From positions 372,001 to 436,000 of the forward strand of contig NZ_CP148048.1 of the NCBI RefSeq assembly GCF_037482165.1: a stretch of DNA of 64,000 nucleotides, read 5' to 3'. A program made the position numbers and the translations under genes. The notes below the pieces were generated by a model. The model did no database searches. It was not told the DNA's origin and was given only the letters and a program-made list of their open reading frames with translations. This DNA comes from Parvimonas micra (GTDB lineage: Bacteria; Bacillota; Clostridia; Tissierellales; Peptoniphilaceae). Of this stretch, positions 54,051 to 63,587 are shown piece after piece. Positions within the stretch are counted from its first letter, which is position 1. Each line of letters opens with the position of its first letter.

Positions 54051-54881
54051 TTATCTATTATTTGCTTTTTGTTTTAATTCTCTTAAATATGTTACTGTAT
54101 CTCTATCTAATTCTTTTGCATAGTCAAATCTTAAATTAAGAGCGATTTGAAGAGAAAGTCTTCTAAAAAGAGCACATATGTTAAATAGGGCTGTCCATAG
54201 AGACTCTATTTCTAATTCAGAGTAACAATGTAGATATTTTTCAAAAATATCTGTATCAACATAGTTAAAAACTAATTTATTTTCTTTTCCAAGATCTATA
54301 ACGTATTTATTTTCAGAAAGAACATAATGTTTTAAATGTTCATCAAGTAGAGATAAAAGTTTCCTATATTCTTCTGATACATTTAAAAATTCTTTTGTGT
54401 ATAATTTATTTCCGAATTTTAATACATTCCAGAAAAATTCACAAGTATTTACTAGAAATTCTTCATCTGTTAGTTTTTGTGTTTTTCTTTCAATATACAA
54501 ACTTGCTTTTTTGTTTTCATCTTTATTAAGCACACAAATGTATTTTTCTTCAAGTTCTCCAAGAATATCTAAAGATTCATTAGATACTATTCTAAAAATC
54601 CCTTGTGTGAAGTTTTCATAAATTATTTTATATTCGATTAAATTTTCATTTTCAGTATTTTCAAACATAGTTAATACATCGCCGAAACGTTCAATCAATT
54701 CAAAAGAGTCATCATCAAAGGATAAATCTTTTACAAAAAATAAAACATTAAAAAAGCCTACATCACTGGACATGCTTTGTGTTTCTAACTGTTCAATATA
54801 GAGCTTTTCAACTCTATCATCATCCATTGCTATTTTTTTTGCTATTTCTTTAAGTTCATTAAATGTTATAATATTATTCAA
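54051..54881 (-). CDS. AadE (ANT(6))-like nucleotidyltransferase relative lacking catalytic motifs
   Basis: 276 residues from TTG 54881 (AGGAGG seven bases upstream). The C-terminal half matches the streptomycin adenylyltransferase family: EFFWNVLKFGNKLYTKEF, LLDEHLKHYV, FEKYLHCYSELEIESLWTALFNICALFRRLSLQIALNLRFDY. The N-terminus fits the same frame (AMDDDRVEKLYI ... FGDVLTMFE). The GSR and DxD metal-site motifs are replaced (IEQLE near 29-33, FFNVLFF near 43-49). It is probably not an active aminoglycoside enzyme. Confidence 0.75.
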   Translation of the reverse strand: MNNIITFNELKEIAKKIAMDDDRVEKLYIEQLETQSMSSDVGFFNVLFFVKDLSFDDDSFELIERFGDVLTMFENTENENLIEYKIIYENFTQGIFRIVSNESLDILGELEEKYICVLNKDENKKASLYIERKTQKLTDEEFLVNTCEFFWNVLKFGNKLYTKEFLNVSEEYRKLLSLLDEHLKHYVLSENKYVIDLGKENKLVFNYVDTDIFEKYLHCYSELEIESLWTALFNICALFRRLSLQIALNLRFDYAKELDRDTVTYLRELKQKANNR

Positions 54882-54893
54882 AATAAACGCCTC

Positions 54894-55760
54894 CTAAATT
54901 TCTTGTACTTTAAATCCACGACCCTTAACTTCATAAGCTTCAGATATTATTAAAAATGCTGATGGATCAACTTCATCCAAAATTCTTTTTATAGTTACAA
55001 CTTGTCTTGTACTTACTATACAATATACGACATTCTGTTGTTTATGTGTAAATGCACCTTCTCCATGTAGAAGTGTAACGCCTCTATGTAAATCCGATAA
55101 AATTCTGTCGGTAACTTCTCTTTGCTTTGATGTTATAATCATAATTTCTTTTGTATCTCCAAAGCCCATTTGTATTTTATCAAGCATTTTATAAGCAACA
55201 TACATTGAAACAATAGTTAAAAGACCTCTTTCAAGACTGAAGATGTAAGAGGCAACTCCTATTATAATTGCATTTATGGCCATTAAAGATGAACCAATAT
55301 TTACATTAAGTTTTGTTTTAAAAATTGTTGCTAAAATATCAAGTCCGCCTTGACATGCACCATGTTTGAATAAAATTCCCATTCCAAAACCATTTATGAA
55401 ACCACCAAAAATTGCATATAACATATTGTTATCAAGTTTGAAATCTATTGGAATATGACGCATTGCAACTAATATAAATGAATAAATAAAAGTAGATAAA
55501 AATGCGTAAGTCATAAACTTTTTTTTCAAAAAAAATGCACCAACAATCATCATAGGTAAATTCAATATGAATACTGAAATACCTGTAGGAAGACCAGTCA
55601 AGTATTCAATCATAAGTCCAATACCACCAAGTCCACCTGAAAGAAGTCCTGCAGGCACTAAAAATTTAACAACTGCAAATGAGCAAATCAAATCACCCAT
55701 TAGTATAAAAAAAATAGTTCTAAGGAAATATTTTTTATCTCCAAAAAAATCTTCTAACAT
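54894..55760 (-). CDS. YitT family membrane protein
   Basis: 288 residues: five or six helices in the first 200 residues (FLVPAGLLSGGLGGIGLMIEYLTGLPTGISVFILNLPMMIVGAFFLKKKF; KHGACQGGLDILATIF), then the soluble DUF2179 domain (KEIMIITSKQREVTDRILSDLHRGVTLLHGEGAFTHKQQNVVYCIVSTRQVVTIKRILDEVDPSAFLIISEAYEVKGRGF). Function is not defined; a transport or sensing role is usually assumed. First gene of the minus-strand operon. Confidence 0.92.
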   Translation of the reverse strand: MLEDFFGDKKYFLRTIFFILMGDLICSFAVVKFLVPAGLLSGGLGGIGLMIEYLTGLPTGISVFILNLPMMIVGAFFLKKKFMTYAFLSTFIYSFILVAMRHIPIDFKLDNNMLYAIFGGFINGFGMGILFKHGACQGGLDILATIFKTKLNVNIGSSLMAINAIIIGVASYIFSLERGLLTIVSMYVAYKMLDKIQMGFGDTKEIMIITSKQREVTDRILSDLHRGVTLLHGEGAFTHKQQNVVYCIVSTRQVVTIKRILDEVDPSAFLIISEAYEVKGRGFKVQEI

Positions 55761-55890
55761 AATACATCAACCTTTGTTAATCTCCTTAATAAAATATGAT
55801 AATATAATTATATCATAATTATATCATAATTTATATTTATATGATATAATTATATTAGATTTTATTATAAATAATTAGGAGATGGGGTTT

Positions 55891-56796
55891 ATGAGTTTAT
55901 TTTTTAAGTTTTTATTGGTATTTATAATTATAATTTATATAGTTTTACAATTTTCATGTTTTAAAAAAGAAAGAAAGGCTAGAAAAATTTTTAAAAATGG
56001 ACAATTTCCTTTAATATTTGCTCATAGAGGCTCAAGTCATTTATTTCCAGAAAATACAGAATTAGCTTTTCTGAAGTCTTTCGAAATGGGAGTTGACGCT
56101 TTTGAAACTGATATTAGACTTACAAAAGATGGCAAAATAGTAACTCAACATAATGAAAATATTGATGAAACAACTGATGGAACAGGGAATGTTATTGATT
56201 ATACATATGATGAATTAAAGGAATTTAATTTTGGTTATAAGTTTAAAGATATTAATGGAGATTCTCCTTATGTAGAAAATAGAGTACAAGGTTTATATCC
56301 AATGGAGGTTTCTAAACTTTTTGAAAAATTTGGGGATAAAGTTGTTTATAGCATTGATGTTAAAGATGAAGGAGAAATTGGGTTAAAGTCAGCAGAACTT
56401 TTATATAAATTTGTAAAAGAATATAATTTAGAAAAAAATGTAATTTTTTCAAGTTTCAGTGAAGAAAATCTTAAACATTTAAGAAAAATAAGTCATGGGG
56501 AAATAATTATTTCAGGATCTATGAAAAAGACTACTGAAGTTGTATTGGCTTCGTATTTTGGATATGATACTTTTAAGAAATTTAATACTCATGCGATGAT
56601 GATTCCAAAATTTGAAAAATTGCCTTTAGATACAAAATATTTAATTTATAAGTTCCATAAACATAATATCTCAGTTTGTTATTGGACAATTAATACAGAA
56701 AAAGATATGAGAAAACTTATAAATAAAAAAGTTGATGGAATTATTACTGATAGAGTTGACTTGCTTTTAAAAATAAAAGAAGAAAAGTCTAATTAA
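55891..56796 (+). CDS. Glycerophosphodiester phosphodiesterase (GDPD family), membrane-anchored
   Basis: 301 residues from ATG 55891; ATG 55882 abuts the AGGAG and is less likely. One N-terminal helix (FKFLLVFIIIIYIVLQFSCF) anchors it. Catalytic motifs: LIFAHRGSSHLFPENTELAF (His-Arg and Glu), ETDIRLTKDGKIVTQHNENI, and late VCYWTINTEKDMRKLINKKVDGIITD. It hydrolyses glycerophosphodiesters to glycerol 3-phosphate, probably at the membrane. Confidence 0.93.
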   Translation: MSLFFKFLLVFIIIIYIVLQFSCFKKERKARKIFKNGQFPLIFAHRGSSHLFPENTELAFLKSFEMGVDAFETDIRLTKDGKIVTQHNENIDETTDGTGNVIDYTYDELKEFNFGYKFKDINGDSPYVENRVQGLYPMEVSKLFEKFGDKVVYSIDVKDEGEIGLKSAELLYKFVKEYNLEKNVIFSSFSEENLKHLRKISHGEIIISGSMKKTTEVVLASYFGYDTFKKFNTHAMMIPKFEKLPLDTKYLIYKFHKHNISVCYWTINTEKDMRKLINKKVDGIITDRVDLLLKIKEEKSN

Positions 56797-56800
56797 AATA

Positions 56801-56829
56801 TTGACTTTTTCTTAATAATTTAGTATCCT
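56801..56829 (+). promoter_or_regulatory. Promoter of the cysS T-box transcript
   Basis: TTGACT, 17-base spacer, TATCCT, directly after the phosphodiesterase stop. Confidence 0.65.
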
Positions 56830-56835
56830 ATTATA

Positions 56836-57027
56836 AATGAAGATATATGTTGAAGAGGAAAAGAAACAACGATTTTTAGAGAGATGTTGTGTGGTGAAAT
56901 ACATCAATGTTGAAGGTGCGTCCTTGGAGTATTGTTTGCTACTTTATAGCAATTTAAGTGGATTTTTTCAATTAGAGTGGAACCGCGGAATTTTTTCGTC
57001 TCTTGTTTTTTCAAGAGACGTTTTGTT
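56836..57027 (+). promoter_or_regulatory. T-box leader (cysteine) upstream of cysS
   Basis: T-box core AGAGTGGAACCGCGG at 56974-56988. The terminator is CGTCTCTTG / CAAGAGACG (56997-57020) plus T run; the T-box can pair with its 5' flank to form the antiterminator. Stem I contains GGTGCG near 56916, where TGC would serve as the Cys specifier. Uncharged tRNA-Cys binding would permit cysS-rlmB-rae1 transcription. Confidence 0.9.
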
Positions 57028-57085
57028 TTATATAAAATAATTTTAAGTAGTAAAATACTATGAAATAAAAATAGAGAGGTGTAAT

Positions 57086-58471
57086 ATGAAGATTTACAAT
57101 ACATTAACTAGAAAAAAAGAAGATTTTAAACCTATTCAAGCAGGGAAGGCGTTGATTTATGTTTGTGGTCCAACGGTTTATAATTATATTCATATTGGTA
57201 ATTCAAGACCTATGATTGTTTATGATACTTTGAGAAGATATCTTTTATATATAGGTTATGATGTAAAATTTGTAAGTAATTTTACAGATATTGACGATAA
57301 GATTATAAATAGAGCAAAAGAAGAAAATGTACCTTTTACAGATATTACAAAAAAATATATTGATGCATATCTTGAAGATAGTTATGGATTAAATCTTTTT
57401 GAAAGTCATACAATTCATCCAAAAGCTACAGAATGTATCAATGAGATGATAGAATTTGTAAAAGTTTTAGAAGAAAAAGGCATTGCATATAATGTCGATG
57501 GTAATGTATATTTTGATATTACAAAAGCTAAGGATTATGGAAAATTATCTAAAAAAAATATTGATGATTTAAGAGCAGGAGCAAGGATTGATATTTCTGA
57601 TGAAAAGAAAAATCCTCTTGATTTTGCACTTTGGAAAAAAAGAAAAGATGAAAGTGAACCAGCTTGGGAAAGTCCTTGGGGAATGGGTAGACCTGGATGG
57701 CATCTTGAATGTTCTGTAATGGCAAAGAAATTCTTAGGAGATACAATAGATATTCATGCGGGTGGAGAAGATTTACAATTTCCTCATCACGAAAATGAAA
57801 TTGCTCAGTCTGAATGTTGTAATGGAAAAGTTTTTGCTAATTACTGGATGCATAATGGAATGATTAATATAGATAATGTAAAGATGAGTAAATCAAAAGG
57901 AAATTTCTTTACCATAAAAGATATTCAAAAAGAATATGACTTGGAAGTAATCAGACTTTGGATTTTATCAACACATTATCGAAATCCTTTGAATTTCAGT
58001 AGAGAAGTTATGGAACAAACAAAAAATGGACTTGAAAGAATGTATAATGGTAAAGAACATTTAGAAAGACTTTTAGAAATTTGTGAAGAAAAAGAAGATG
58101 AAGATATTTCTAAATTAGTTGAATTGAAAAAAGAATTTTTAGATTGTATGGATGACGATTTAAATACAGCTGATGCTATTTCTAAAGTTTATGAGCTTAT
58201 TCGTTATACAAATACATTTGATGAAAATACTGATTTGAAAGTTGTAAAGGGTGCTGTTAAGTTGCTTTCTGACTTTGCTTCAGTTTTAGGACTTCTTTAT
58301 AAAGAAGAAGATGATAATTTAGATGAAAAAGTTGAAAAACTTATTAAAGAAAGAGAAGAAGCTAGAAAGAATAAAGATTTTAAAAGAGCTGATGAAATTC
58401 GTGATGCTTTAAAAGAAATGAATATAGAATTAAAAGACACAAGAAATGGTGTTATTTGGAAAAGGGTGTAA
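57086..58471 (+). CDS. cysS: Cysteinyl-tRNA synthetase
   Basis: 461 residues. Zinc Cys and HIGN motif: YVCGPTVYNYIHIGNSRPMIVYDTLRRYL; zinc ligands in GWHLECSVMAKKFLG and DLQFPHHENEIAQSE; KMSKSKGNF near 263; C-terminal helical anticodon domain. The T-box leader precedes it. It charges tRNA-Cys. rlmB starts two bases after the stop; the Mini-III gene that often lies between is missing. Confidence 0.97.
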   Translation: MKIYNTLTRKKEDFKPIQAGKALIYVCGPTVYNYIHIGNSRPMIVYDTLRRYLLYIGYDVKFVSNFTDIDDKIINRAKEENVPFTDITKKYIDAYLEDSYGLNLFESHTIHPKATECINEMIEFVKVLEEKGIAYNVDGNVYFDITKAKDYGKLSKKNIDDLRAGARIDISDEKKNPLDFALWKKRKDESEPAWESPWGMGRPGWHLECSVMAKKFLGDTIDIHAGGEDLQFPHHENEIAQSECCNGKVFANYWMHNGMINIDNVKMSKSKGNFFTIKDIQKEYDLEVIRLWILSTHYRNPLNFSREVMEQTKNGLERMYNGKEHLERLLEICEEKEDEDISKLVELKKEFLDCMDDDLNTADAISKVYELIRYTNTFDENTDLKVVKGAVKLLSDFASVLGLLYKEEDDNLDEKVEKLIKEREEARKNKDFKRADEIRDALKEMNIELKDTRNGVIWKRV

Positions 58472-58472
58472 T

Positions 58473-59210
58473 ATGAGCGACTATATATTCGGAAGAAATG
58501 CTGTATTAGAGGCATTAGAAAGCGATAGAAAAGTAGAGAAAATATATATTTTAAAAGGCGATTTAAAGGGCTCAATAAATAAAATAATTGGTAAAGCAAA
58601 GGCAAATGGTATTCTAATTTCAGAAATTGATAAAAACAAATTAGAAAATATGGCTGACGGAGTTGTTCATCAAGGAGTTTGTGCCTTAATTTCAAGTTTT
58701 GAGTATTCAACTGTCGAAGAAATATTACAAAGTGCAAAAGATAAAAATGAAGATTTATTTTTAGTGATTCTGGATGAGATTGAAGATCCACATAATTTTG
58801 GAGCAATAATTCGTACTTGTGAAGCTGTTGGTGTTCATGGAATTATAGTTTCTAAGAGAAATCAAGCGCCAGTTACTTCAATTGTTCAAAAATCATCTGC
58901 AGGAGCAGTAAATCATATTAAAATAGCGAAAGTTGCAAATATTGCAGATACAATTTTAAAATTACAAAAAGAAAATGTATGGGTTTATGGTGCCTGTGGA
59001 GAGGCTGAAAAGATATATACAGATATGGATTTTAAAGGAAATATTGCAATAGTAATTGGAAATGAAGGAAAGGGAATAGGACAACTTATAAGAAAGAGAT
59101 GTGACTTTTTAACCAAACTTCCAATGAAAGGTAAAGTTTCAAGCCTTAACGCATCAAATGCCTGTGCAATTCTAGTTTATGAGGCATTAAGACAGAGAGA
59201 TGAAAAATAA
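58473..59210 (+). CDS. rlmB: 23S rRNA (guanosine-2'-O)-methyltransferase RlmB (SpoU family)
   Basis: 245 residues from ATG 58473 (AAGGGTG upstream). N-terminal substrate domain (YIFGRNAVLEALESDRKVEKIYI). SPOUT knot with DEIEDPHNFGAIIRTCEAVGVHGIIV, SAGAVNHIKIAKV, IVIGNEGKGIGQLIRKRCDFLTKLPMKGKVSSLNASNACAILVYEALRQR. It modifies G2251-type positions. Overlaps rae1 by 11 bases. Confidence 0.94.
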   Translation: MSDYIFGRNAVLEALESDRKVEKIYILKGDLKGSINKIIGKAKANGILISEIDKNKLENMADGVVHQGVCALISSFEYSTVEEILQSAKDKNEDLFLVILDEIEDPHNFGAIIRTCEAVGVHGIIVSKRNQAPVTSIVQKSSAGAVNHIKIAKVANIADTILKLQKENVWVYGACGEAEKIYTDMDFKGNIAIVIGNEGKGIGQLIRKRCDFLTKLPMKGKVSSLNASNACAILVYEALRQRDEK

Positions 59211-59721
59211 AAAATTAATCATAATTGATGGATACAATATTCTAAATGCTTGGGAAAAATACAAACCATTTTTAAAATTGAGTTTCGAAAATGCAAGAAA
59301 TGAATTAATTTATGATATGGGCGAATTTTCAAAATTAATAGGAATAGATTTGTTACTTGTCTTTGATGCATATAAGATTAATTTCAAAGGTTCTTCAGAA
59401 GTTATAAAAGGAATTGAAGTTGTCTACACAAAACAAAATGAAACTGCAGACCAATTTATTGAAAAAAAATTGGATGAAATTGGAAGAAAAATATCAGTTT
59501 CTGTCGGAACAGATGACACTCTTATTCAAAAACTCGTTACACAAAGAGGTGGAATAGTATTAACTTCAAAAGAATTATTGTTTCGTTATGAAAATTTAAA
59601 AAACAAAAGTAATCGTTATGAAACAAAAAATAGAATTACAAACAAAAGCTATTTCAATACTCTAGATGACAAAGCTTTAAATCAACTAGATGAAATAGAG
59701 AAAAAATTATTTGGAAAGTAG
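59200..59721 (+). CDS. rae1: NYN-domain ribosome-dependent mRNA decay factor Rae1 (YacP)
   Basis: 173 residues. PIN-like NYN fold: LIIIDGYNILNAWEKY, ARNELIYDMGEFSKLIGIDLLLVFDAYK, VVYTKQNETADQFIEKKL, and ISVSVGTDDTLIQKLVTQRGGIVLTSKEL. Rae1 cleaves mRNA in the ribosomal A site. The cysS-rlmB-rae1 order is conserved in Firmicutes. Confidence 0.92.
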   Translation: MKNKKLIIIDGYNILNAWEKYKPFLKLSFENARNELIYDMGEFSKLIGIDLLLVFDAYKINFKGSSEVIKGIEVVYTKQNETADQFIEKKLDEIGRKISVSVGTDDTLIQKLVTQRGGIVLTSKELLFRYENLKNKSNRYETKNRITNKSYFNTLDDKALNQLDEIEKKLFGK

Positions 59722-59729
59722 GAGGGAAT

Positions 59730-60155
59730 ATGAGAAAACCTTGGAACGAATATTTTATGGATTTAGCGAAGATGGTTGCAACTAGAGGAACTTGTGATAG
59801 GGCTTATGTTGGTTGTGTTTTAGTTAATAAGGATAATAGAATTATATCAACTGGATATAATGGTTCAATTTCAGGTAATCCTCAATGTGACGAAATAGGT
59901 CATACAATGAGAGATGGACATTGTATTGCTACAATACATGCAGAACAAAATGCACTTTTATATTGTGCAAGAGAGGGAATTAAAGTAAAAGGTTGTACTT
60001 GTTATGTAACTCATTTTCCTTGTTTAAATTGTACTAAGGCTTTAATTCAAGCAGGAATTTCTAAAATTTATTATGAAAATAGTTATAGAATGGACGAATA
60101 TGCGATAGAATTATTGGAAAGAAACAAAATAGAATATATAAAAATTGGTAATTAG
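59730..60155 (+). CDS. dCMP deaminase (ComEB-like)
   Basis: 141 residues. Zinc motifs TIHAEQNALLYCA (HAE) and YVTHFPCLNCTKALIQAG (PCxxC), plus the N-terminal WNEYFMDLAKMVATRGTCDRAYVGCVLV. It deaminates dCMP to dUMP for thymidylate synthesis. GGAGGG precedes the ATG, 8 bases after rae1. Confidence 0.94.
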   Translation: MRKPWNEYFMDLAKMVATRGTCDRAYVGCVLVNKDNRIISTGYNGSISGNPQCDEIGHTMRDGHCIATIHAEQNALLYCAREGIKVKGCTCYVTHFPCLNCTKALIQAGISKIYYENSYRMDEYAIELLERNKIEYIKIGN

Positions 60156-60181
60156 ATTATAAAAAATTAATTGACATAACA

Positions 60182-60213
60182 AAAAAATAGAGTTAAAAAC
60201 AACTCTATTTTTT
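60182..60213. terminator. Bidirectional terminator between the dCMP deaminase gene and ricT
   Basis: 13-bp stem AAAAAATAGAGTT / AACTCTATTTTTT with a 6-base loop. Confidence 0.9.
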
Positions 60214-60218
60214 AATGC

Positions 60219-61100
60219 TTATAATAATTCCTCAATATATTCAAATTGAATATCTTCATCTTTTTTAGCGTAAGCCATATCTCTTTCTTTTGTAACTGCA
60301 ATATCATCTACAAAAAAGGGTTTAATAGTTTCAGTGTTATTATCTTCATTTACTATCTTTACTTTTACAATTTCTGATAGAGTATAACTGTCAACTATAA
60401 TGCCTTTGCCTTCACTTGTTATTACATAAGTACCACAAGGTGGAATTTTTTTTAATTTTTCTTCGTAAACATTTTGTTCGTATTTCAAACAACACATTAG
60501 TCTACCACATGTTCCTGAGATTTTATTTTGATTTAGAGATAGAGATTGATCTCTTGCCATTTTTATAGTTACAGGAGCAAATTCTCCTAAAAATCTTTTG
60601 CAACAACAAACTTGACCACAAGAGCCTAGAGCACCTACTATTTTCGCATGATCTCTAACTCCAATTTGTCTAAGTTCGATTCTATTTTTAAATATATATG
60701 CAAGGTCCTTAACCAATTCTCTAAAATCAATTCTATTGTCAGAAACAAAGTAAAAAATAACTTTTTGATTGTCAAAAGTATATTCACAATCAACTAATTT
60801 CATATCTAAGCCGTGTTCATTTGCTTTTACTTTGCAAATTTCAATAGCATCTTTAGCTTTCTTTTTATTTTCTTCATGTATATAATCATCCATGTTATCA
60901 GCAATTCTCAAAACTGGTTTTAATGATGAAACTAGTTTTGATTCTTCAACTTCTTTAGGTTCAATGGCTACATTTCCATACTCTATACCACGAGAAGTTT
61001 CTACGATTACATTATCATTTTTATTTATACTAAAGTTGCAGGGATCAAAGTAATATATCTTTCCGGCTTCTTTGAATCTTATCCCAACTACTTTTTTCAT
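60219..61100 (-). CDS. ricT: PSP1-domain protein RicT (YaaT)
   Basis: 293 residues. PSP1 core: DRRIDFRELVKDLAYIF-type segment (DNRIDFRELVKDLAYIFKNRIELRQIGVRDHAKIVGALGSCG). Cysteine clusters CGQVCCCKRF and GTCGRLMCCLKYE are expected to bind Fe-S clusters in the Y-complex (RicA-RicF-RicT), which directs RNase Y mRNA maturation. TAGGAGGAATC precedes the ATG. Monocistronic here; the usual holB neighbour is not seen. Confidence 0.94.
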   Translation of the reverse strand: MKKVVGIRFKEAGKIYYFDPCNFSINKNDNVIVETSRGIEYGNVAIEPKEVEESKLVSSLKPVLRIADNMDDYIHEENKKKAKDAIEICKVKANEHGLDMKLVDCEYTFDNQKVIFYFVSDNRIDFRELVKDLAYIFKNRIELRQIGVRDHAKIVGALGSCGQVCCCKRFLGEFAPVTIKMARDQSLSLNQNKISGTCGRLMCCLKYEQNVYEEKLKKIPPCGTYVITSEGKGIIVDSYTLSEIVKVKIVNEDNNTETIKPFFVDDIAVTKERDMAYAKKDEDIQFEYIEELL

Positions 61101-61186
61101 GATTCCTCCTAAAATTTATACACACATATTATACCATAATTTTCTGTTGAATACTAGATATATTAATTTAATGGGATTAAAGTTGT

Positions 61187-61221
61187 CATAAAAAAACAAC
61201 GGAAATTTTTTCCGTTGTTTT
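61187..61221 (-). terminator. Terminator of the minus-strand ABC exporter operon
   Basis: 13-bp stem AAAACAACGGAAA / TTTCCGTTGTTTT with a 3-base loop; a run of seven T follows on the minus strand. Confidence 0.9.
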
Positions 61222-61276
61222 CTAAATTAAATATAAGATTATACTCTTGATTATAACAGAATTAAGTGATAGTAAA

Positions 61277-63586
61277 TTATTCTCTGTTTTTTAGAACTTC
61301 GCTGAAATTCATTTTTGATATTCTATAAAATTGTAATATACTTACAAATAGATAAGTAGCAATAGTTATCACAATTGACATTATTACAATTTTTGGCGAA
61401 ATATCAAGCTCTAAATATCCTGAAAATTTTAGCATTGAATAATACATTATTTGTTTTACTGTATATATTTCAAGTGGTATTAAAGCTATTAAACTTAATA
61501 ATACTGTTAGAGTTACTGGTCGAATATAGATTTTTGAAATTTCTTTATTCGTGTAACCGAAAATTTTTAAATATGCAATTTGGATAGTATTTTTATCTGT
61601 TATTATTTTCATTAGACTGTAAGTAAATCCTGCTAAGAATATTGTAGATACAGCTATAAATGCAGATAGCATTGGTCCCATAAGTTTAGACATCTGTTTA
61701 GAAACATCTGTCATTGAATTTTCATCTATTGTTGTTGAAACATACTTTTCATCAATATCTAATTTTTCATTACTAAAATATCCATTAAAGAATTCTTTAT
61801 TTTGCTCTAATTCTTCATTCAAATATTCTTGCTTTATAAAGGCTGAAAGATTAGCAGACTTTTTGTGTATATTAACTATTTTATAAGTCTTTTCTTTATC
61901 TGACAATTTCCCTTTAACTGTTATTTCATCTCCAACATACTTTCTAAGTTTCTTTGAAAGATTTTCACTAATAACTATCTCATTTTTGTTTTCGGGTAGT
62001 TTGGTGTTTTCAAAGTATTTTGAATTTTCAGCAATTCCTAAAAGAAGTATGTCTTCATCTGATTTTTTGATACTGTGATAAACCCTTGCTGGTGTAGTCG
62101 TATATTTTTCTGCTGTTTTATTGCCAATTTCAATAGGAGCCTTTAGCACATATTGATATTTACTAATCAAATTTTCTTTTATATTATTTCCGTAGTTGTC
62201 GAATGTAGGTTTTGCAGAAATTCCAAAGATGAATAATATTGAAGTAATAAATATTCCAAGTACTATCGCTACATAATCACCTTTGTTGGATTTTATAATT
62301 GATTTTCTAAATGAACCTAAAAAGTTTTTGTTGACTTTTAATTCATTTTCATGCTTTGATTTTCTTTTATTTTTATAATGTTTTAAATTTTTTCTTAAAA
62401 AATCTAAAGGTGTGAAGTTTAATTTTCTATAAATATAAATATAATTAAAAATTAAAATTATTGAAATAGGGATTATAGTTGTAATTATTAATGCTTCCAA
62501 GTTGAAACTAGGAGTGAAGTTCTGCATATTAAATGATTTGTAGTAAACAGATTTAAAAGAATTTGTAAAAACTGTGTACCCAAAAATATTTCCTAAAACA
62601 GCAGCTAAAAATGTAATTATAACAGAGTTTGCTATATAATTTATAACGAGCTCTGATTTTTTATATCCATTCGCAAGAAGTATTCCAATTATTTCAGATT
62701 CTTCTTGTATTTTACTCACAATAGAAAGTGCAAATATGAATCCTATTAGCGTTACCATTAGACAAAGCATAACAATGACCATAGGCCTATCTCCACCCAT
62801 ATCGTCAATCAAATAACTTATAGCATTATTATCTTTTTTTGGAAGTTGTTCTAAAACTGTTTTTGAAATATTTGCAGAATTTACAACTTCTTTATTTTTT
62901 TCTTTCGTTTCTTTTTCACTTAGGTTTCTATCGTTAAATCTATATGAAACTTGATATTTTAACTTGCTTTCGTTAAAAATATCTTTGTCTTTATCAGATA
63001 CTAATCCTACTCCAAAATCTATTGCATTAAATATTAAATCTGTAGATTTTTGAAAAGATGAATTATAATCTGGAGTTGCTATTAAACCAACTATTTTAAA
63101 AATACGTTCTTTATTATCTTTAAAAAATTCTTTTTTAAAAGTAATATTGTCACCTATTTTTAAATTATTATTTTCGGCAAATAGTCTATTAATAGCTATT
63201 TCATTTTTATTTTTTGCAAGATTACCTTCATTGATAACAGGGAGATTTATATTTTTTCTATTTGTATAAAGTCTAATTGTCTTTTCATCTTTATCATCTT
63301 TAATTTTATTAATTTTTGCATCAACGTAAGGAGCTTTTTCGACTTTAACATTAGTTTTTTCAATGGATTTTAATATTTCATCTGTAGGGTCAAATGCGAA
63401 TAATATTTTTCCATCTTCAACAACTCCAGTTGACATAAGTTCATAATATAAAGTCTTGATACTTCCTGATGAAACCAACATGCCTGAAGTTGTGGAAATC
63501 ATAAAAAATAGAAGTATAAAGAGAAATAAATTTTTTGACCATTGGGCTTTTAATCCTCTAAGAATTCTTTTATTTAAATTTCTCAT
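61277..63586 (-). CDS. FtsX-like ABC transporter permease
   Basis: 769 residues from ATG 63586 (GGAGTGG upstream, overlapping the ATPase end); an eight-codon extension is rejected. One N-terminal helix, a large external domain (about 45-270), a three-helix FtsX unit (VMLCLMVTLIGFIFALSIVSKIQEESEIIGILLANGYKKSELVINY), a fourth helix, a second external domain, and a second FtsX unit (AFIAVSTIFLAGFTYSLMKIITDKNTIQIAYLKIFGYTNKEISKIYI). This ten-helix layout occurs in exporters of lipoprotein or peptide substrates. Substrate unknown. Confidence 0.92.
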   Translation of the reverse strand: MRNLNKRILRGLKAQWSKNLFLFILLFFMISTTSGMLVSSGSIKTLYYELMSTGVVEDGKILFAFDPTDEILKSIEKTNVKVEKAPYVDAKINKIKDDKDEKTIRLYTNRKNINLPVINEGNLAKNKNEIAINRLFAENNNLKIGDNITFKKEFFKDNKERIFKIVGLIATPDYNSSFQKSTDLIFNAIDFGVGLVSDKDKDIFNESKLKYQVSYRFNDRNLSEKETKEKNKEVVNSANISKTVLEQLPKKDNNAISYLIDDMGGDRPMVIVMLCLMVTLIGFIFALSIVSKIQEESEIIGILLANGYKKSELVINYIANSVIITFLAAVLGNIFGYTVFTNSFKSVYYKSFNMQNFTPSFNLEALIITTIIPISIILIFNYIYIYRKLNFTPLDFLRKNLKHYKNKRKSKHENELKVNKNFLGSFRKSIIKSNKGDYVAIVLGIFITSILFIFGISAKPTFDNYGNNIKENLISKYQYVLKAPIEIGNKTAEKYTTTPARVYHSIKKSDEDILLLGIAENSKYFENTKLPENKNEIVISENLSKKLRKYVGDEITVKGKLSDKEKTYKIVNIHKKSANLSAFIKQEYLNEELEQNKEFFNGYFSNEKLDIDEKYVSTTIDENSMTDVSKQMSKLMGPMLSAFIAVSTIFLAGFTYSLMKIITDKNTIQIAYLKIFGYTNKEISKIYIRPVTLTVLLSLIALIPLEIYTVKQIMYYSMLKFSGYLELDISPKIVIMSIVITIATYLFVSILQFYRISKMNFSEVLKNRE

Positions 63587-63587
63587 G

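Noticed and set aside
56837-57040. 67-codon ORF in the cysS leader
   Set aside because: It coincides with the T-box RNA, whose conserved T-box sequence and terminator explain the region.
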